Assembly (NCBI GenBank): GCA_021797825.1
Contig: JAJZZA010000022.1
Span: 1 to 46,413, forward strand
Source: Bacillota bacterium
Lineage (GTDB): Bacteria > Bacillota > Sulfobacillia > Sulfobacillales > Sulfobacillaceae
Direction of reading: 5' to 3'
Length of the DNA: 46,413 nt
Shown here: in pieces, positions 8,259 through 16,317 of the stretch
Position numbering within the stretch: the first letter of the stretch is position 1
How the letters are laid out: each line of letters opens with the position of its first letter
Position numbers and translations under genes: made by a program
The notes under the pieces: generated by a model
What the model was told of the DNA's origin: nothing
The model's database searches: none
Seen by the model: only the letters and a program-made list of their open reading frames with translations

Positions 8259-8920
8259 CCCGACTGCTCCTTTCCATAGGCTGATCGGCCTGGCCCAACC
8301 GCCAACCGAAGCGCCGGCGTCCAAGGCTTTTTCCGACCAGGGCAGGCGGCTGGCGTGTTCATGCGCGAGGACCGCGGTGGCCGCCAGCTGGCGAATGGAT
8401 GCCGGGTCAATCCGTGTGACAGTCTTTGGGTCAACCGGGGCACCGTTGTCGCGCGTGGGCAAGAAGCCAGCTCAAGCTCGGTCAGCAACCACTATGGCGC
8501 GGGCCAAATTGCACAGGATTATTATAGCAACAATCCACCCCATTAATGAGTGGGCGATGCGGGGTGGTGGGTATCCTGCGCCGGGGGCTGCCATCAACCG
8601 GCGCAAGAACCGCCACAGCACATCACTGATGGCGGTAAGCCCAGCGGGAATCCGTCCCCCGGGTGGTCACTTGGGGATCATCCGACGTCGCGGGGTATGC
8701 GCTGCGAAGCTGCTGGCGCTAACGTACGCCACCGGGCGCATCACGATGACGGCCAACCGGCGGCGGAGTGGCCCTCACCGCGGGCGCTGGTTGTGCCGCG
8801 TAATGATGGGTTACGGTGATTGGTGGAGCGAATATGGGGAGCCGGGAAGCCGATGTGTCTTGTGAAAGCGGCCCGCAACGATCCTGTGGGAGCATGAGAC
8901 CCCCTAAACATTAAAAAAAC
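8259..8920. other. Region without a supported gene
   Basis: About 660 bp between the thioesterase start and tRNA-Pro. The minus strand is open from 8462 in the thioesterase frame, so an N-terminal extension or small upstream gene cannot be excluded. Plus-strand frames (for example 8185-8865) have no ribosome binding site and unnatural composition. At 8911-8920 there is an A-run, which is a T-run on the minus strand just after the tRNA and may end its transcript. Confidence 0.35.
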
Positions 8921-8997
8921 TGGTCGGAGAGACAGGATTTGAACCTGCGACCTCCTGCTCCCGAAGCAGGCGCGCTACCAAGCTGCGCTACTCCCCG
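8921..8997 (-). tRNA. tRNA-Pro (anticodon CGG)
   Basis: The minus strand folds as a complete cloverleaf of 77 nt. The acceptor stem is CGGGGAG with CTCTCCG (one G-U), the D arm contains AGCTTGGTAGCGC, the anticodon arm is CCTGC-TTCGGGA-GCAGG, and the T arm has GGTTCAAATCC. The loop gives anticodon CGG, reading proline codon CCG. The 3' CCA is encoded (TGG at 8921-8923 on the plus strand). Confidence 0.95.
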
Positions 8998-9010
8998 ACG
9001 ACCGTATGTT

Positions 9011-9040
9011 ATTCTAAGTCCCAAGAGAGGCGTTTGTCAA
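9011..9040 (-). promoter_or_regulatory. Promoter of tRNA-Pro
   Basis: On the minus strand, TTGACA (plus 9035-9040) and TAGAAT (plus 9011-9016) are spaced by 18 bp, close to the sigma-A consensus. The tRNA begins 13 bp downstream of the -10 box. Confidence 0.8.
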
Positions 9041-9106
9041 GGAAGCGGTATGTTGCATCGAACGGCCCCAACGGGCAAATTGCTCCGGCAGGAGGATAGG
9101 AACGGC

Positions 9107-10174
9107 GTGAAAGGACTTATTTTGGCGGGTGGGACTGGAAGCCGACTGCGGCCTTTGACCTATACGGGGGCCAAACAATTGATTCCCGTCGCCAATCGCC
9201 CGATTTTGTTTTATGCGGTTGAGGCCTTGCGCGACGCGGGGATAACGGACATCGGAATTGTGGTGGGCGAAACCGGTCGGGAAGTGGAGGAGGCGCTGGG
9301 CGACGGAAGCGGGTTCGGCTGCGAATTCACGTTTATCCCCCAATTCGCGCCGCTCGGACTGGCCGACGCGGTGAAGACCGCCGCCCGATTCCTCGGCGAG
9401 ACGCCGTTCTGTATGTTTTTGGGGGACAACCTATTGCGCGGCGGATTGCGGTCGCTGGTGGACCGATTCCGGTCGGGCGATTTCGCGGCTTCAATTTTGC
9501 TGACCGAAGTACCCAATCCCGAGCAATTTGGGGTGGCGGTGGTGGACGGGGAGCGGGTGTTGAATTTGGTGGAGAAACCGTCAGTCCCTCCGTCCAACCT
9601 GGCCTTGGTGGGGGCCTATTGCTTTTCTGCGGCCATCCACCCGGCGATAGCGCGGTTAACCCCGTCAAGACGCGGGGAGTATGAAATTACCGACGCCATC
9701 CAAAACCTGATTGACCAGGGATTGCCGGTGGATGCCGCCCGGGTTTCCGGATGGTGGAAAGACACCGGCCGGCCGGAAGATGTTTTGGATGCCAATCGGT
9801 TGATTCTGGAAGACCTCAAAGGCCGTCTTGACGGCGCCGTCGAGGAGGAGAGTGTTGTGACGGGACGGGTGGAGGTGCGTGCGGGGGCCGTGATCCGCAA
9901 GAGCGTCATCCGCGGACCGGTCACCATCGGGGAGGATGCTTGGATCGAAGAGAGTTATGTCGGACCGTACACCGCTATCGGACCGCGTGTCAAGATTCTG
10001 CGCACCGAGATCGAAAACAGCGTTGTCCTCGCCGACAGTCGCATTAGCGATGTGCCCGGCCGCATCGATGCCAGTCTCATCGGCCGCGCCGTGACGGTGC
10101 AAGGACAAAGCGCGCGGCCACGTGCGCTCCGGCTGGTTTTGGGCGATCAAAGCCGGGCCGATTTGATATTATGA
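9107..10174 (+). CDS. rmlA: Glucose-1-phosphate thymidylyltransferase, long form
   Basis: A 355-aa nucleotidyltransferase that makes dTDP-glucose from dTTP and glucose-1-phosphate, the first step of dTDP-rhamnose synthesis. The signature GGTGSRLRPLT (residues 8-18) with the Lys of TGAKQLIPV is intact, as are GLADAV, FLGDN and the GWWKDTG block. Residues from about 245 form a left-handed beta-helix (hexapeptide repeats such as VRAGAVIRKSVI), the mark of the long RmlA form. The frame is open upstream through the tRNA, but GTG 9107 is the start that gives the conserved N-terminus; GGAGG lies 11 bases before it. First gene of the rmlA-rmlC-rmlB set; no rmlD follows. Confidence 0.9.
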   Translation: MKGLILAGGTGSRLRPLTYTGAKQLIPVANRPILFYAVEALRDAGITDIGIVVGETGREVEEALGDGSGFGCEFTFIPQFAPLGLADAVKTAARFLGETPFCMFLGDNLLRGGLRSLVDRFRSGDFAASILLTEVPNPEQFGVAVVDGERVLNLVEKPSVPPSNLALVGAYCFSAAIHPAIARLTPSRRGEYEITDAIQNLIDQGLPVDAARVSGWWKDTGRPEDVLDANRLILEDLKGRLDGAVEEESVVTGRVEVRAGAVIRKSVIRGPVTIGEDAWIEESYVGPYTAIGPRVKILRTEIENSVVLADSRISDVPGRIDASLIGRAVTVQGQSARPRALRLVLGDQSRADLIL

Positions 10175-10237
10175 GTCGCGGGAGCACTGCCCGCCGAGTC
10201 TGGGAAGAGGGTCGGGAAGAAGGGAAGGCAACGAGTT

Positions 10238-10708
10238 GTGAGTCTTTTTGGCGAGATTGCGGGTGTGACGGTTAAGCGGCTGGTGCGCCATCCCGATGAC
10301 CGGGGATTTTTTCAGGAAATCCTGCGGGATGACGACGGGCTCTTGCGGCGGTTTGGGCAGGCCTCGTTGTCGATGAGCTACCCCGGTGTCATCAAAGCCT
10401 TTCATTACCATGAACGGCAGGACGATTTATGGTTTTTTCCGGTGGGGTCGGGACAAGTTGTGTTGTATGACCAACGGGTGGGATCCGTCACCGCCGGGAC
10501 TACCCAGGTGCTGTACCCGGGCGAGCATAACCCGCTGCTCATCGTTATTCCGGTTGGGGTGGTCCATGGGTACCGGGTTCTGGGCCGCGATCCGCTGATG
10601 ATTGTCTATTTTACTACGGAGTCCTATCAACCGGGGAACCCCGACGAGAAGCGGTTGGCGTGGGACGATCCGATTATCGGGTTCGACTGGAACACGCAGT
10701 TTCGGTAA
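10238..10708 (+). CDS. rmlC: dTDP-4-dehydrorhamnose 3,5-epimerase family protein
   Basis: A 156-aa cupin of the RmlC family, which epimerises dTDP-4-keto-6-deoxyglucose at C3 and C5. Visible family marks are RGFFQEI near residue 22, FHYHERQDDLWFFP around 62-75 (active-site His), GSGQVVLYD, and the IPVGVVHGYRVLG block. It is somewhat shorter than usual RmlC (about 180 aa), so a variant sugar-nucleotide epimerase or isomerase is possible. The GTG start follows AGAAGGGAAGG. It lies 63 bp after rmlA and 32 bp before rmlB. Confidence 0.8.
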   Translation: MSLFGEIAGVTVKRLVRHPDDRGFFQEILRDDDGLLRRFGQASLSMSYPGVIKAFHYHERQDDLWFFPVGSGQVVLYDQRVGSVTAGTTQVLYPGEHNPLLIVIPVGVVHGYRVLGRDPLMIVYFTTESYQPGNPDEKRLAWDDPIIGFDWNTQFR

Positions 10709-10740
10709 CCCCAAGGCATTGGCGAGGAGGCTGGTGGGAC

Positions 10741-11784
10741 ATGCGGGTGTTGGTGACGGGAGGGTTAGGGTTCATCGGTTCCCACTTGGTGCGGCGTCTG
10801 CTGGCTGAGCCAGACCTCGAAGTGGTGAACCTGGATGCCCTGACTTATGCGGGAAATTTGGCTAATCTCGCCGATTGCGCCAGCGATGCGCATTACCGCT
10901 GGGAGCGGGTGTCGGTTGCCGACCGCGCCGCCGTGCGGACCGTGTTTGCCCGCTATCAGCCGTTTGATGCGGTCATGCATCTCGCCGCCGAATCGCATGT
11001 TGATCGGAGCATTCAAAGCGGGTTGCCATTCGTGGAAACCAACGTGATGGGAACTGCCGTCCTGTTGGAAGCGGCGCGCGAGTACCGCGCGGGGCGGTTT
11101 GTCCAGGTCTCGACCGACGAGGTGTACGGCAGCTTGGGGTCGAGCGGTCGGTTTTCCGAATCATCCCCGCTCAACCCCAACAGCCCGTATTCCGCTAGCA
11201 AAGCGGGAGGCGACTTGCTGGCCCTGGCGGCTTACCGCACCTATGGCCAGGACGTGGTGGTGACCCGGTGCTCCAATAATTATGGGCCCTACCAGTTTCC
11301 TGAGAAACTCATCCCGTTGTGGGTTACCAATGGGATGGAGGATAAGCCTTGGCCGCTTTATGGAGACGGCGCGCAGGTCCGGGACTGGATCCATGTCGCC
11401 GACCACGTGGAAGGCTTGTGGCGTGTGCTGCAACACGGACGCAGCGGGGAGATCTATAACCTCGGGGCGCGCAATGAGCGCAGCAACCGGGAAGTGGCGG
11501 CGACGCTGCTGGCGATGATGGGCCTTCTGCCGTCGACCTTGGTGCCGGTGGCCGATCGGCCGGGTCATGACCGCCGCTATGCGATTGATCCCAGCAAGGC
11601 CGAGTCGGAGCTCGGTTGGCGCCCGCAACACAACTGGGAACCGGCGTTGGCTGAGACCGTGGCCTGGTATCGCACCCATGAGGAGTGGTGGCGGGCGATC
11701 AAGAGCGGCGCCTATCGGGAGTACTATCGGGAGCAATACCGGACGCTGGCGACGGTGCGTGCTGAACCCCAGGAGAATCCATGA
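10741..11784 (+). CDS. rmlB: dTDP-glucose 4,6-dehydratase
   Basis: A 347-aa extended short-chain dehydrogenase converting dTDP-glucose to dTDP-4-keto-6-deoxyglucose with bound NAD. The nucleotide motif TGGLGFIGSH is at residues 6-15, the catalytic TDEVYG block follows, and the Tyr150-X3-Lys154 pair lies in SPYSASK. NNYGPYQFPEKLIP and GDGAQVRDWIHV are standard RmlB segments. ATG 10741 is chosen over the longer open frame since GAGGAGG lies 10 bases upstream and the Rossmann strand begins at once. Its stop overlaps the next start (ATGA). Confidence 0.93.
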   Translation: MRVLVTGGLGFIGSHLVRRLLAEPDLEVVNLDALTYAGNLANLADCASDAHYRWERVSVADRAAVRTVFARYQPFDAVMHLAAESHVDRSIQSGLPFVETNVMGTAVLLEAAREYRAGRFVQVSTDEVYGSLGSSGRFSESSPLNPNSPYSASKAGGDLLALAAYRTYGQDVVVTRCSNNYGPYQFPEKLIPLWVTNGMEDKPWPLYGDGAQVRDWIHVADHVEGLWRVLQHGRSGEIYNLGARNERSNREVAATLLAMMGLLPSTLVPVADRPGHDRRYAIDPSKAESELGWRPQHNWEPALAETVAWYRTHEEWWRAIKSGAYREYYREQYRTLATVRAEPQENP

Positions 11785-13154
11785 TCCGTCTCTGGTTGGC
11801 GGTGTGGATGTCGCGTCTGGCCGGTTGGGCCAGCCGCCTCACGGGCCGGGGGGGAAGCTCGCTGCCGGGTGTGGTGGCGCGCCGCATCGATCCCCGGGTG
11901 TTGTCGCGGCTGACCGCCCGCCTGCCGCAAGGGGCGGTACTCTTGACGGGAACCAACGGCAAGACGACCACCTCCGCGCTGACCGCACATCTGTTGCGGG
12001 CGCGGGGCTGGCGGGTGATTCATAATCATGCCGGCGCCAATCTGATTCTGGGTCTGACGGCGGCGATGACCCAGGCCGCGCGATGCCGGATCTATCCGCG
12101 GGCGGATGTGGCGCTGCTGGAAACGGACGAGGCCACGATGAGCCGGGCATCTTTAGAAACGCGTCCCCGGGCCGTGCTGGTGACCAATTTTTTTCGCGAT
12201 CAATTGGACCGTTACGGGGAATTGAGCACCACCGTGGCGTTTGCCGCCCGCGGGATTGCCAGCCTGGCAGAGGACGGCTGGCTGGTGCTCAACGCCGATG
12301 ATCCGCAGGTGGCCCAGCTGGGCGCCGGCCTGCGGCGGGTGGTGTACTACGGGTTGGCGATGCCCAGTCCCGATGGCGCATCGGACTACCAGGCGGTTGA
12401 CGCGCAATTTTGTCCGCGGTGTGGGCAGAGCCTAACTTATCAACGCCGGTTTTTTGCCCATTTGGGCTGGTATGAATGCGAACCGTGCGGATGGCGGCGG
12501 CCCCACCCGGACCTCGCGGTCGAACGCTGGAATCGCGCGGCGGGGGAAGTCGAGTTTGACTGGCGCGGGCACCGCCTGCGGCTGCCGTGGCAGCTTCCCG
12601 GCCTCTATAATTTGTATAATTTGGCGGCAGCGGCGGCGATGGCCTTGACTATGGGGATGGTTCCCGAGCAAGTCGAAGCGGCGCTGCAGAACTTTCGCCC
12701 CGCATTTGGCCGGATGGAACCGGTCCGGATGGATGGCGCCACGGTATGGCTGGCGCTGGTCAAAAACCCGGTGGGGTTTAACCAAGTCCTGCAGGCGGTC
12801 AGCGAAGAACCCGGCTTCAAGGTGGCGGTGCTGCTGATTAATGATCGGTATGCGGATGGCCAGGATGTGTCATGGCTCTGGGATGTGGATTTCGAGGGAT
12901 GGGTCGGGCGCACCGGGATTGCGGCTTGGTGGGTGGGGGGCATTCGGGCCAGGGACATGGCGGTCCGGCTAAAATATGCAGGGGTGGCGGAGTCGGCGAT
13001 CACAATCGCAGAAGACCCGGAGAAAGCCTTTGCATCAGCACGCCAGGCGTTTCCGGCGGCGACCACCTACGTGCTGCCGACCTATACGGCGCTGCTGGAG
13101 ATTCGGCGGTATCTGGCCCGGCGGGGACATGTCAGGCATTTTCGGGAGGGATAG
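11781..13154 (+). CDS. murT: Mur ligase family, MurT-like (lipid II amidation) protein
   Basis: A 457-aa Mur ligase. The ATP loop GTNGKTTT is at residues 57-64, and ETDEATM and NFFRDQLDRYGE are typical. Residues 211-236 carry a four-Cys zinc ribbon (CPRCG ... CEPCG), which marks MurT rather than MurC-F; a C-terminal DUF1727-like domain (NPVGFNQVL, INDRYADGQDVSWLWDVDFE) follows. MurT works with the glutaminase GatD to amidate the D-Glu of lipid II. No gatD gene adjoins it here, which is unusual. The start overlaps the rmlB stop by 4 bp, so translation is coupled. Confidence 0.85.
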   Translation: MIRLWLAVWMSRLAGWASRLTGRGGSSLPGVVARRIDPRVLSRLTARLPQGAVLLTGTNGKTTTSALTAHLLRARGWRVIHNHAGANLILGLTAAMTQAARCRIYPRADVALLETDEATMSRASLETRPRAVLVTNFFRDQLDRYGELSTTVAFAARGIASLAEDGWLVLNADDPQVAQLGAGLRRVVYYGLAMPSPDGASDYQAVDAQFCPRCGQSLTYQRRFFAHLGWYECEPCGWRRPHPDLAVERWNRAAGEVEFDWRGHRLRLPWQLPGLYNLYNLAAAAAMALTMGMVPEQVEAALQNFRPAFGRMEPVRMDGATVWLALVKNPVGFNQVLQAVSEEPGFKVAVLLINDRYADGQDVSWLWDVDFEGWVGRTGIAAWWVGGIRARDMAVRLKYAGVAESAITIAEDPEKAFASARQAFPAATTYVLPTYTALLEIRRYLARRGHVRHFREG

Positions 13155-13184
13155 GAGGGCGGCGAGCATCATGGCGCGGAAGCG

Positions 13185-15083
13185 ATGAGCGGTCAGCAGG
13201 CACCGCCGGGACGTCCGGTAATTTTCGGAACGGCCGGCCACATCGATCACGGCAAGACCACTTTGACCCGGGCCTTGACCGGACAAAACACCGATCGGTT
13301 GCCGGAAGAAAAAGCCCGCGGTATCTCGATTGATTTGGGGTTTGCCCATTTTACCCTGCCCAACGGGCAACGGGTGGCGTTGATTGACGTGCCGGGCCAC
13401 GAGCGGTTTGTGCGCCATATGGTGGCAGGCGTGCACGGCATGGACGCCGTGCTGCTGGTGGTGGCGGCTGATGAAGGGGTGATGCCGCAGACCCGGGAAC
13501 ATCTGGACATTCTGCAGTTGTTGGGTGTCCGCCACGGGCTGACGGTGATTACCAAGGCCGATCTGGTGGAGGCCGAACTCGTCGATTTGGTGCAGGAAAT
13601 GGTGAGTGAGTCGCTGGCCGGATCTTTTCTGGCGGAGGCTCCGATAGTCGTGGTGGACGGGGTATCGGGCCGGGGGATGCCGGCGCTGGTCACGGCGTTG
13701 GGCGAGCTGGCGCGAAGTGCCGAGGACAGACCCGCCTCCGGGCCGGTGCGTTTGCCGATCGACCGGGTGTTTACGGTCAAAGGATTTGGATCGGTGGTGA
13801 CCGGAACCCTGGTCAGCGGGACCATCCGGACCGAAACCCCGCTCGAGGTGGTGCCGTCCGGGGAATTGGTGCGGGTGCGGGGTATCGAGGTGCACGGCGC
13901 CAAAGTGCGCGACGCGTTCGCGGGACAACGGGTTGCGGTTAATCTGGCCGGTGTCGACCGCAGCCAGATGGCCCGCGGACAAGTTTTGGCCACGCCGGGC
14001 ACGTTGGCGGGGGCCGAGGTGGTGACGGTTGAACTCGACCTGTTGTTGTCCGCCCCGGCGCTCGATATGAACGCGCGCGTGCATTGCCATATCGGGACCG
14101 CCGAAGCGGTTGGACGGGTCTATCTTTACGAAGGGGAGGAAGTGCAGCCGGGGAACCGGACTTACGCCGAATTGCGCCTGGAATCGGTGATGCCGGCCGC
14201 GCGGGGCGATCGCTTCCTGGTGCGGTCGTATAGTCCGGTAGTGACCATCGGGGGTGGCCAGGTGTTGGAAGTGGGGATTCGCCACCGCCGCCGGGAACCC
14301 GGTTTGCTGACCCGGTTGGCGCGCAGCGCCGCCGCCTCCGATACCGAACTGGCGCTGGACATCCTGTCCACCGCGAAGAAGCCGCTGACCTGGGCAGACC
14401 TCTCGGCCGCCGCAGGCCTCGACGTCGGGAGTTTGCGCCAGGCGCTAGCCGGACAAGCCCAATGTCTGTATGATGAAGAACGGTTTTTGTGGTGGGAGCC
14501 GGCCCGCAAGGCGTGGGCGGATAACGCCGCAGAACGTGTCCAAGCGTTTCAAACCGCGCATCCCTTGCTGGTCGGGATGCCGCGCGAGAGATTGCGCGCG
14601 GAGCTGGCGGAAAACTGGCCGGCGCGCGCGTTTGCATGGGTTTTGGAAGCTTCGCCGCAATTGCGCTTGGATCGGGAGTGGGTCCGGCGGGAAGGGTATC
14701 GGCCGGTCCCTGCCCCCTCTGTGGTGGAGACGGTGCGGCAGGTCCTGGAGTCGGTTGAGCGGGACGGGCTAAGGCCGGAGACGCTGGAGACGATACGAGA
14801 CCGGTTGCAAATCCCACCCGATATTTTCTACGATGTATTGGAACACTTGACCTTGGCCGGCGAAATTGTGCGGCTCGACGACAATTACTATATTTCCCGC
14901 CGTGCGCTTGACAGCGGGATCGCCCGGGTGCGGGCGGTTCTGGCCGGGCAAGCGGAGTTGGGCACCGGGGAGCTGAAAGAGGCGTTGGATACGAACCGAC
15001 GGTTTGCAGTGTTGTTTTTGGAATTGTTGGACGGTTTGCACGTTACCCGGCGCGTGGGCGAAAAACGCGTGTTGCAGGGCTAG
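13185..15083 (+). CDS. selB: Selenocysteine-specific elongation factor SelB
   Basis: A 632-aa translation GTPase that delivers selenocysteinyl-tRNA to UGA codons bearing a SECIS hairpin. G1 is GHIDHGKT (18-25), G3 DVPGHE (68-73) and G4 TKAD (123-126). EKARGISIDLGFAHF is the SelB form of the switch region. Beta-barrel domains follow (VFTVKGFGSVVTGTL), and residues from about 380 to the end contain winged-helix segments used by SelB to bind SECIS. Usual SelB length is near 620-640. A five-codon frame (13171-13188, own GGAGGG site) ends in the ATGA that starts selB. No selA, selD or tRNA-Sec is present in the window. Confidence 0.9.
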   Translation: MSGQQAPPGRPVIFGTAGHIDHGKTTLTRALTGQNTDRLPEEKARGISIDLGFAHFTLPNGQRVALIDVPGHERFVRHMVAGVHGMDAVLLVVAADEGVMPQTREHLDILQLLGVRHGLTVITKADLVEAELVDLVQEMVSESLAGSFLAEAPIVVVDGVSGRGMPALVTALGELARSAEDRPASGPVRLPIDRVFTVKGFGSVVTGTLVSGTIRTETPLEVVPSGELVRVRGIEVHGAKVRDAFAGQRVAVNLAGVDRSQMARGQVLATPGTLAGAEVVTVELDLLLSAPALDMNARVHCHIGTAEAVGRVYLYEGEEVQPGNRTYAELRLESVMPAARGDRFLVRSYSPVVTIGGGQVLEVGIRHRRREPGLLTRLARSAAASDTELALDILSTAKKPLTWADLSAAAGLDVGSLRQALAGQAQCLYDEERFLWWEPARKAWADNAAERVQAFQTAHPLLVGMPRERLRAELAENWPARAFAWVLEASPQLRLDREWVRREGYRPVPAPSVVETVRQVLESVERDGLRPETLETIRDRLQIPPDIFYDVLEHLTLAGEIVRLDDNYYISRRALDSGIARVRAVLAGQAELGTGELKEALDTNRRFAVLFLELLDGLHVTRRVGEKRVLQG

Positions 15084-15086
15084 GCC

Positions 15087-15785
15087 GTGCGCATTGAAGT
15101 GGCCTGGGCCAAAGTGCCTAAAGGCGGGTTTGGGGAAAGCGGCGACAGCATCGAGCTGGTCGAACGGCCATTGGGCGGCATTACCCTGATCTTGGCTGAT
15201 GGCCAAGGCTCGGGGCCGGCGGCGCGACGCATCAGCCGGATGGTTGCCATGAAGGCGGTCAGCCTGGTCGCCGACGGGTCGCGGGACGGAGCGGTTGCCC
15301 GCGCCGTGCAGGATATGCTCTACACGGCGCGGGAGGGACGGGTGACGGCCACCTTGGCGCTGCTTTCCGCCGACCTGGACACGCGCACCGTGGTCATCTC
15401 GCGCAATACCCCGATGCCGGTGGTGGTCTGTCAGGAAGGCCAGGTGTTTCGGGTGGACGGAGCGTCGGACATCATTGGAACCTACCGGCGAACTCGGCCC
15501 GCGGTCAGCGAATTGCCGTTGGTTCCCGGCACGGTGCTGCTGACCTATTCTGATGGTGTGGCTAATGCCGGGCGGCGATACGGCAAGAGTCTGGCCTGGG
15601 ACGAGTGGGACAAGCGCTTGGCCGAGGTGTTGCCAGAGGATCTCGGACAATTCGTCGATCAGGTGCTGCAAGAGGTTTTGGACTTGGATCAAGGGCGTCC
15701 CGCGGACGATGTCAGTCTGATGGCGATGGGAGTCAAACAAGATGACGGAACAGCGATCCGACGGCTTCGCGCCAGCATTCCCTAG
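15087..15785 (+). CDS. SpoIIE-type PP2C serine phosphatase, single domain
   Basis: A 232-aa stand-alone phosphatase domain of the SpoIIE/RsbU/RsbX class, which dephosphorylates anti-anti-sigma factors or related phosphoproteins. Metal-binding motifs are visible: ESGDS near residue 17, ILADGQGSGPAA (about 35-46), LLTYSDGVANAG (about 150) and DDVSLMAMG near 214. No sensor or membrane domain is attached, like RsbX. GTG 15087 begins 3 bases after the selB stop. The 3' end overlaps the next gene by 44 bp, implying coupled translation. Partner proteins are not in the window, so its target is unknown. Confidence 0.8.
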   Translation: MRIEVAWAKVPKGGFGESGDSIELVERPLGGITLILADGQGSGPAARRISRMVAMKAVSLVADGSRDGAVARAVQDMLYTAREGRVTATLALLSADLDTRTVVISRNTPMPVVVCQEGQVFRVDGASDIIGTYRRTRPAVSELPLVPGTVLLTYSDGVANAGRRYGKSLAWDEWDKRLAEVLPEDLGQFVDQVLQEVLDLDQGRPADDVSLMAMGVKQDDGTAIRRLRASIP

Positions 15786-16290
15786 CCGGGGCATCGTGCT
15801 GGCCGGGGTGTGCGCCGCCGGCAAAACCACCATTCAGCGCGGATTGGCGACGTGCGGGATTCCCGCCCGCGCCATCGCCCAGGAGCATTCACTGGTGCCG
15901 CGGCTCTACGCTCGCTTTGGCGGGCGTCCCTTGGTGTTTTTGTCTGCCAAATGGGCCACCGTGTGCGGGCGCCGCCCGCGAGCCTCGGGACTGGCGTTTT
16001 ACCGGATCGAGCAGCAGCGCGTGGCCGACGCCCGCCAGGCGGCGCAGCTGGTGGTGCACACCGACGATTTAAACCCGGCTGAAGTGACGGCGGTGATTTG
16101 CGCGTGGTGGGATAGGTGGATAGGGGTTGCGGACTTTTGGGGGGAGGTGCCGGAGGCGATCCGACCCCGCCTGCGAGAGCTCGCCGCCGAGGGAATGGAC
16201 CCGGCGGAAATCGGCGGGATGGCGCGCGCCGCCCTAAGTCCATCGTCTCCGGTTTCGCGGTTTGACAGGCATTTTAACCCAAGTCTATAA
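15742..16290 (+). CDS. P-loop kinase-like protein of unknown substrate
   Basis: A 182-aa protein with a Walker A motif GVCAAGKTT at about residues 22-30 in a GIVLAGVCAAGKTTIQRGL strand-loop-helix, resembling small adenylate-kinase-like or cytidylate-kinase-like NTPases. A likely lid region and VVHTDDLNP follow. The C-terminal part (VPEAIRPRLRELAAEGMDPAEIGGMARAAL) is helical. No specific family is recognised. ATG 15742 lies inside the phosphatase gene, with GGGAG 8 bases upstream. The secD promoter overlaps its last codons. Confidence 0.55.
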   Translation: MTEQRSDGFAPAFPSRGIVLAGVCAAGKTTIQRGLATCGIPARAIAQEHSLVPRLYARFGGRPLVFLSAKWATVCGRRPRASGLAFYRIEQQRVADARQAAQLVVHTDDLNPAEVTAVICAWWDRWIGVADFWGEVPEAIRPRLRELAAEGMDPAEIGGMARAALSPSSPVSRFDRHFNPSL

Positions 16291-16291
16291 T
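16262..16291 (+). promoter_or_regulatory. Consensus sigma-A promoter of secDF
   Basis: TTGACA (16262-16267) and TATAAT (16286-16291) are both exact consensus hexamers with an 18-bp spacer. They overlap the 3' end of the kinase-like gene. Transcription should start near 16298, about 20 bases before the secD ATG, with AAGGGGG at 16304-16310 as the binding site. Confidence 0.88.
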
Positions 16292-16317
16292 TAACCGATT
16301 TTTAAGGGGGCTATGTT

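Noticed and set aside
8259-8462. 68-residue N-terminal extension of the thioesterase from TTG 8462
   Set aside because: No thioesterase similarity, weak binding site, and a much better ATG with AAAGGAG at 8258; left open as a small possibility.
13035-14285. 416-codon minus-strand frame across selB
   Set aside because: A shadow of the strong codon bias in selB; no motif is recognisable.
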